DNA from: Gammaproteobacteria bacterium
GTDB taxonomy: Bacteria; Pseudomonadota; Gammaproteobacteria; UWMA-0217
NCBI GenBank assembly: GCA_011330835.1
Contig: DRPO01000552.1
Span: 1 to 9,717 of the forward strand
Direction of reading: 5' to 3'
DNA: 9,717 nucleotides
Shown here: positions 6,161 to 9,717 of the stretch, in pieces
How the letters are laid out: each line of letters opens with the position of its first letter
How positions within the stretch are numbered: position 1 is the stretch's first letter
Made by a program: the position numbers and the translations under genes
The notes under the pieces: model-generated
The model's input: only the letters and a program-made list of their open reading frames with translations
Told to the model about the DNA's origin: nothing
The model's database searches: none

Positions 6161-7081
6161 CTACCCCCTGGGATGATGCCTCTCATGCAAAGCCTGCAAC
6201 CTCGCTTGAGCAACATGGGTATAAATCTGCGTGGTGGAAATATCCGCATGCCCAAGCAACATCTGCACCACCCGCAAATCCGCGCCATGATTGAGCAAAT
6301 GCGTCGCGAAGGCGTGCCTGAGCGTGTGGGGCGTGAGATTCGTGGCGATGCCAGCCAACGCGGCGTACCGCTTGATGGCGTACCAGAAATTCTGGCGGGT
6401 CATGGCGGTCCCGCGCCGAGACAGAAACAGCGCGTCCACTGCTGGCTTTTTACCCAGCAGTTCCGGACGCGCGTATCGTCGGTAGCGGTCAATCCATTCG
6501 ACGGCTTCGTCGCCCAACGGGGTGAGCCGCTCCTTGTTCCCCTTGCCGACAATCTTGATCGCGCCAAGCTGGAGGTTGACTTGCGGCAACGTCAGGGAAA
6601 CCAGTTCGCTCACCCGCAGTCCGCTGGCGTAGAGCGTTTCCAGCATGGCCTTGTCCCGTAGCCCGATCGCGGCGCCGACATCGGGAGCGGCCAGCAATTT
6701 TTCAACTTCCTTCTCACCGAGAGACGTTGGCAGCGTCCGCGTTGTCTTTGGCGCATCCAGTAAAGCGGTGGGATTGGACTCGACCTGTTGCTCCCGTTCC
6801 AGGTAGGCGTAAAAACGCCGCCAGGCCGACAACGCCCGGCTGATGGATCGAGCATTGACGCCGGACTGGCTTCGGTCGCGGATGAAAGCGCGAAGCTGGT
6901 CGTCGCGCGCTTCCGGCAAGGATGACTGCTGGCGCTTCAAATAATCGGCAAGCTGCCGCAAATCGCGCCGATAGGCCTGGCGGGTATTTTCGCTGAGCCC
7001 TCGTTCCAGCCATAGCGCATCGATGAAACGATCGATCAGCGCGTTATCCCGGTCTGTCGCATTTTTCGATGCGTCAGACAT
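6161..7081 (-). CDS. xerD: Site-specific tyrosine recombinase XerD
   Basis: With XerC, XerD resolves chromosome dimers at dif during cell division. The chosen start gives 306 residues against 298 in E. coli XerD. The N-terminal SAM-like core-binding domain spans about 10-105 (ALWLERGLSENTRQAYRRDL at 22-41). The catalytic domain contains R156 (GLRVSEL), K180 (GKGNKER), H252 and R255 (HTLRHAF), H278 (LLGHADIS) and the nucleophile Y287 (TTQIYTH). These are offset by a constant eight residues from the E. coli active-site positions. The C-terminal ERHHPRG matches the family tail. I prefer the ATG at 7081, which overlaps the slipin stop by 8 nt (ATGTCTGA); upstream in-frame starts at 7090 (ATG) and 7114 (TTG) would extend it. 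XerC was considered, but ALWLE and HADISTTQIYTH favour XerD. Confidence 0.95.
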   Translation of the reverse strand: MSDASKNATDRDNALIDRFIDALWLERGLSENTRQAYRRDLRQLADYLKRQQSSLPEARDDQLRAFIRDRSQSGVNARSISRALSAWRRFYAYLEREQQVESNPTALLDAPKTTRTLPTSLGEKEVEKLLAAPDVGAAIGLRDKAMLETLYASGLRVSELVSLTLPQVNLQLGAIKIVGKGNKERLTPLGDEAVEWIDRYRRYARPELLGKKPAVDALFLSRRGTAMTRQNFWYAIKRYAALAGIATNLTPHTLRHAFATHLLNHGADLRVVQMLLGHADISTTQIYTHVAQARLQALHERHHPRG

Positions 7082-7838
7082 CACCGCCATCGTTGTCGTC
7101 AGAGCTTCTGGCAAAGGCTTTCATGACATCGATCGGCAAGGGGAAAACAATCGTCGTGGAATTTTCGGTGGAAATATCGACCAGCGTTTGCAGATAGCGC
7201 AGTTGCAGCGCTTGCGGGTTCTGGGCAATGACGGCGGCGGCGGCCAATAATTTTTCGGAAGCCTGCAATTCCCCCTCGGCGTTGATGACCTTGGCGCGCC
7301 GCTCACGTTCGGCTTCCGCCTGGCGGGCGATAGCGCGCACCATGCTTTCATCGAGGTCGATGTGTTTCAGTTCGACATTGGTCACCTTGATGCCCCAGGA
7401 CGCGGTCTGCTCGTCGAGAATCGCCTGGATATCGAGATTCAGCTTGTCCCGTTCCGACAGCATTTCGTCCAGTTCATGCTGTCCGAGCACCGATCGCAAC
7501 GTGGTCTGCGCCAACTGGCTGGTGGCGGCGTAATAATCCTCGACCTGGATAATCGCCTTTTCCGGATCGACCACCTTGAAATAGAGCACCGCGCTGACAT
7601 GCACGGTCACGTTGTCGCGGGAGATGACATCCTGCGTCGGAATATCCATGGTGACAACGCGCAGATCAACCCGCACCATTTGCTGGAGGAAAGGGATAAT
7701 CAGCACCAGCCCGGGACCCTTGACCGTTTGAAATCGTCCGAGAAAGAACACGACCGCCCGTTGATATTCCGGCACGATGCGAATCGCGGAAAACAGGATC
7801 GCGGCAACAACAACCAGTGGAACCAGATAGCCAACCAT
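7074..7838 (-). CDS. Slipin, SPFH-domain stomatin-like membrane protein
   Basis: Slipins form oligomers on the inner membrane and are thought to organise membrane microdomains and assist a partner protease. The 254-residue product has one N-terminal hydrophobic helix (about 3-19). The SPFH/Band 7 domain follows, with VPEYQRAVVFFLGRF (22-36), GPGLVLIIPF (41-50), TQDVISRDNVTVHVSAVLYFKV (68-89) and LRSVLGQHELDEML (114-127). A charged helical region (about 165-205, AEAERERRAKVINAEGELQASEKL) is likely coiled coil. The ATG at 7838 is preceded by GAGGAG at optimal spacing, and that Shine-Dalgarno overlaps the end of the NfeD gene. The gap to that gene is 2 nt, consistent with the known slipin/NfeD partnership. 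Confidence 0.93.
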   Translation of the reverse strand: MVGYLVPLVVVAAILFSAIRIVPEYQRAVVFFLGRFQTVKGPGLVLIIPFLQQMVRVDLRVVTMDIPTQDVISRDNVTVHVSAVLYFKVVDPEKAIIQVEDYYAATSQLAQTTLRSVLGQHELDEMLSERDKLNLDIQAILDEQTASWGIKVTNVELKHIDLDESMVRAIARQAEAERERRAKVINAEGELQASEKLLAAAAVIAQNPQALQLRYLQTLVDISTENSTTIVFPLPIDVMKAFARSSDDNDGGDV

Positions 7839-7840
7839 AA

Positions 7841-9178
7841 TCAGCACTCCTCACAAGACCTAACTTTCAGCACCAGCCCATTGGATTCAACGACCTGGAC
7901 CTTTTGCCCTTCCGTCAGCGGCTCGGCGGATTCCGCCCGCCACGACTCGCCCTCGAAGCGCACCCAGCCCTTGCCGGAGAAATCAGCGATGACGCGCGCC
8001 GTCTTCCCGATCATGGCCTCCCGCCCACTGACCGCGCGTCGCCGCCGCAATGCCGCCAGTCGACTGATCGCCCATAACAGGAAACCGCCAGCAATCAGCG
8101 CCAGCCCGCCTATCAGCGGCAGGGAAACCGCCAGATGCTCATCATCGAACAATATAACGGAACCCATGACAAAAGCGATCAACCCGCCCACGCCCAACAC
8201 GCCGCCGCTGGTCACGAAAGCTTCGGCGATAATAAAGGTCAACCCTACGGCCAGTAACGCCAGACCGGCATAGCTGACCGGCAAGACCTGGAAGGCGTAC
8301 AGCGCCAGCAGCAAACTGATCACGCCGACAACGCCCGGCAAGACATAGCCGGGACTGGAAAATTCGAATATCAGGCCATAGACGCCCACCAGCATCAGGA
8401 CATAGGCGACATTGGGGTCGGTAATGATCGACAACAGCCGGTTTCGCCAATCAGGCCGGACGCGCTGAATCGTCATGTCGCCGGTATGCAGAACCGTGTC
8501 GACATGACCACTGACAATTTTTCTACCATCCAGTTTCATCAGCAAGTCATCGACATCACTGGCCAGCAGGTCGATGACATTCGCCTCCAGCGCTTCCCTG
8601 GCGGTCAATGTCACGGCCTCGCGCACCGCCTTTTCCGCCCAGGCCGCGTTTCGTCCCTGTCGCTCGGCCAGTCCCCGAATATAGGCGACCGCGTCATTGA
8701 CGATCTTTCTCTCCATCGCATCCCCGCGACCGGCCTGGTCGTTCTTGTTGTTCTGTTTTGTCGGATCAGGCAAGTCGGGAATGACGCCGATCCGAACCGG
8801 CGTCGCGGCGCCAAGATGGGTCGTTGGCGCCATGGCCGCCACATGACTGGCGTACAGAATATACACACCGGCGCTGGCCGCCCGCGCGCCGGCTGGCGCC
8901 ACCCAGGTAACGACCGGAACACGGGAATCCAGTATCCCGGCGATCATTTTCCGCATCGAAAAATCCAGCCCGCCAGGCGTGTTCATCTTGATGATAAAAA
9001 CACGGGCCTCGCTCTCCCGGGCCTTCTCCAGCGCCCGCAAGACCAGATCCTGGGAAGCGGGACCAATACCGCCATCGAGTTCCACCAGCCAGGCGGTCTG
9101 GCTTGCAAAAAGATTGCCCGGCAGCCACAGGATCAGCAGCAACAAAACGGTTACAGCATGGCCAATTACGAAACTCAT
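7841..9178 (-). CDS. Long-form NfeD membrane-bound serine protease (ClpP-class)
   Basis: Long NfeD proteins combine a periplasmic ClpP-like protease, a membrane domain and a cytoplasmic OB-fold, and cleave hydrophobic segments of partner proteins including slipins. The chosen start gives 445 residues. The N-terminal signal (MSFVIGHAVTVLLLLILWLPG, then LFASQT) is followed by a protease domain (about 28-235) with NTPGG (66-70), a candidate nucleophile S102 in ARAASAG, and candidate general base K158 in MERKIVND. Four to five helices span about 254-372. The C-terminal OB-like domain (about 385-440, GKTARVIADFSGKGWVRFEGESW) completes the family architecture. An upstream GTG at 9211 is possible but would put a non-hydrophobic segment before the signal. 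No strong promoter was found upstream. Confidence 0.92.
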   Translation of the reverse strand: MSFVIGHAVTVLLLLILWLPGNLFASQTAWLVELDGGIGPASQDLVLRALEKARESEARVFIIKMNTPGGLDFSMRKMIAGILDSRVPVVTWVAPAGARAASAGVYILYASHVAAMAPTTHLGAATPVRIGVIPDLPDPTKQNNKNDQAGRGDAMERKIVNDAVAYIRGLAERQGRNAAWAEKAVREAVTLTAREALEANVIDLLASDVDDLLMKLDGRKIVSGHVDTVLHTGDMTIQRVRPDWRNRLLSIITDPNVAYVLMLVGVYGLIFEFSSPGYVLPGVVGVISLLLALYAFQVLPVSYAGLALLAVGLTFIIAEAFVTSGGVLGVGGLIAFVMGSVILFDDEHLAVSLPLIGGLALIAGGFLLWAISRLAALRRRRAVSGREAMIGKTARVIADFSGKGWVRFEGESWRAESAEPLTEGQKVQVVESNGLVLKVRSCEEC

Positions 9179-9260
9179 GGGAAAAGGATAGCACCTCTGC
9201 CCAATGGCCACGAATTTCAGAGACGCTCCTTCCCACTGGGATGCCCATGCTCCACGGAAC

Positions 9261-9354
9261 CCAGCATCCTTGCCGGTAAAACGACCAGACCTGTTCTACC
9301 GGGCGCCATGATTTCGCCACCATCAGGGGCGTCATCCCCGCGACCGCCGGGATC
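9261..9354 (-). repeat. Compound repeat, inverted copy
   Basis: Read on the minus strand, this copy starts with GATCCCGGCGGTCGCGGGGATGACGCCC. It continues, after about 11 extra bases, into ATGGCGCCCGGTAGA and ends at ATGCTGG. The 49-bp block 9309-9261 aligns without gaps to 5748-5796 at 37 of 49 positions. The stem-loop has one mismatch compared with the perfect stem of the forward copy. Confidence 0.72.
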
Positions 9355-9413
9355 AGGCCTACGGCGCCCCCAATGCCGTTGAGCGAATGCTCCAGGATCC
9401 AGGACGAGGCTAT

Positions 9414-9440
9414 GGATTCCCGCGTTCGCGGGAATGACGG
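9414..9440. repeat. GGATTCCCGCG stem-loop repeat
   Basis: A perfect 9-bp stem, ATTCCCGCG (9416-9424) with CGCGGGAAT (9427-9435), closes a TT loop and is followed by GACGG. It is the ATTCCC sub-type of the same stem-loop family whose ATCCCGG sub-type occurs at 5713. This palindrome is common in proteobacterial intergenic regions. Confidence 0.8.
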
Positions 9441-9458
9441 CGACAGCATACCCCCAAC

Positions 9459-9500
9459 CGTCATTCCGGGCTGAGTGGAGCGAAGACCCGGAATCCATGG
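9459..9500. repeat. CGTCATTCCGGG...CCCGGAATCC stem-loop repeat
   Basis: An 8-bp stem, ATTCCGGG (9463-9470) with CCCGGAAT (9487-9494), closes a 16-nt loop CTGAGTGGAGCGAAGA. It lies 18 bp from the preceding stem-loop and is in the opposite orientation: CGTCATTCC here, GGAATGACGG there. The pair therefore forms an inverted couple. Confidence 0.75.
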
Positions 9501-9608
9501 CGAGACGCCGAATCCAATTCCCGCCACTTTGAGACGGTGCGGGAGGCTGAACTGAACGAGAATGACGGCGCGCCCACAAATATACTTCTCGCGCTCAAGA
9601 ATACCCCA

Positions 9609-9717
9609 TTCAGGGTGCGCGTCTTTTCGCCGATAGCGGCGTTGCAAAAACTTGACGTAGCCCCACTATGCCTGCGTTTTTGCGCCTTGCTCTCGACGAA
9701 AATCCACGCACCCTGAA
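9609..9717. mobile_element. 109-bp MITE-like element with terminal inverted repeats
   Basis: The segment begins TTCAGGGTGCG (9609-9619) and ends with its exact complement CGCACCCTGAA (9707-9717), the last base of the window. The inverted similarity continues inward for roughly 15 more bases with mismatches, including TTTTCG and its complement CGAAAA. A second inner pair, GCAAAAAC and GTTTTTGC, flanks the centre, so the whole unit could fold as one long imperfect hairpin. It has no coding capacity. The features fit a non-autonomous miniature transposable element. A target duplication cannot be tested because the right flank is missing. Confidence 0.6.

Larger units (their letters stand above)
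9179..9608. other. Gene-free region upstream of the nfeD-slipin-xerD cluster
   Basis: This stretch contains an inverted copy of the compound repeat (9261-9354), two different stem-loop repeats (9414-9440 and 9459-9500), and about 100 bp leading to the element at 9609. Open frames through it are repeat-derived and resemble no known protein. The cluster promoter is expected within it, but the nearest candidate (a TATCCT near 9190) lacks a -35 partner. Confidence 0.65.

Noticed and set aside
5221..6288. Several open frames giving products with AGAPASCRQ- or RRDAGAP-like strings
   Set aside because: These strings are translations of the GCCGGC repeat modules and recur in different frames; none has a supporting start or a recognisable domain.
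8766..9647. A 293-codon minus-strand open frame upstream of and overlapping nfeD
   Set aside because: Its second half is out of frame with nfeD and the first half translates stem-loop repeats. No protein family is recognisable.
6161..9717. A dif recombination site near xerD
   Set aside because: I found no 28-bp site with the paired XerC/XerD arms. The TTCAGGGTGCG element at the right edge does not match dif.

Overview
The window looks like a chromosomal segment of a GC-rich gammaproteobacterium. PurD, TypA/BipA and XerD all resemble the Escherichia coli proteins closely in length and motifs, and the intergenic DNA carries dispersed GC-rich palindromic repeats of the kind common in large proteobacterial genomes. 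The genus cannot be read from the sequence. All seven supported genes lie on the minus strand, so the transcriptional order runs from the right edge to the left.

Layout in transcription order: (1) 9179-9717 is gene-free and packed with repeats, including a 109-bp element with terminal inverted repeats at the right edge. (2) 9178-6161 is a tight three-gene cluster: a long-form NfeD membrane serine protease, a slipin (SPFH/stomatin-like) protein, and the tyrosine recombinase XerD. Its junctions are a 2-nt gap and an 8-nt overlap. (3) 6160-5220 is a 941-bp gene-free island built from several copies of modular repeats. (4) 5219-2512 is a second tight cluster: purD, a PlsC-type lysophospholipid acyltransferase, and a seven-helix ceramidase-like (CREST superfamily) hydrolase. 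Its junctions are a 3-nt gap and a 4-nt GTGA overlap. (5) 2511-2157 holds more repeat modules and a good sigma-70-type promoter (GGGACA, 17 nt, TATAAT) for typA. (6) 2156-339 is typA/bipA, best started at a GTG. (7) 338-1 contains a weak promoter candidate and the 5' part of a ribbon-helix-helix (antitoxin-like) gene cut by the left edge.

How the genes fit together: NfeD plus slipin is a known membrane-quality-control pairing, and here it is translationally coupled to the chromosome-dimer recombinase gene. purD is coupled to two membrane-lipid genes, one acylating and one predicted to hydrolyse an amide-linked acyl chain. That is an unusual purine/lipid combination. The genes themselves are mostly recognisable housekeeping functions. 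The least explained part of the window is the non-coding repeat system: at least four repeat modules recur in shared order, in degraded copies, and in one case inverted about 3.5 kb away. I saw no CRISPR array, rRNA, tRNA, transposase or phage gene.
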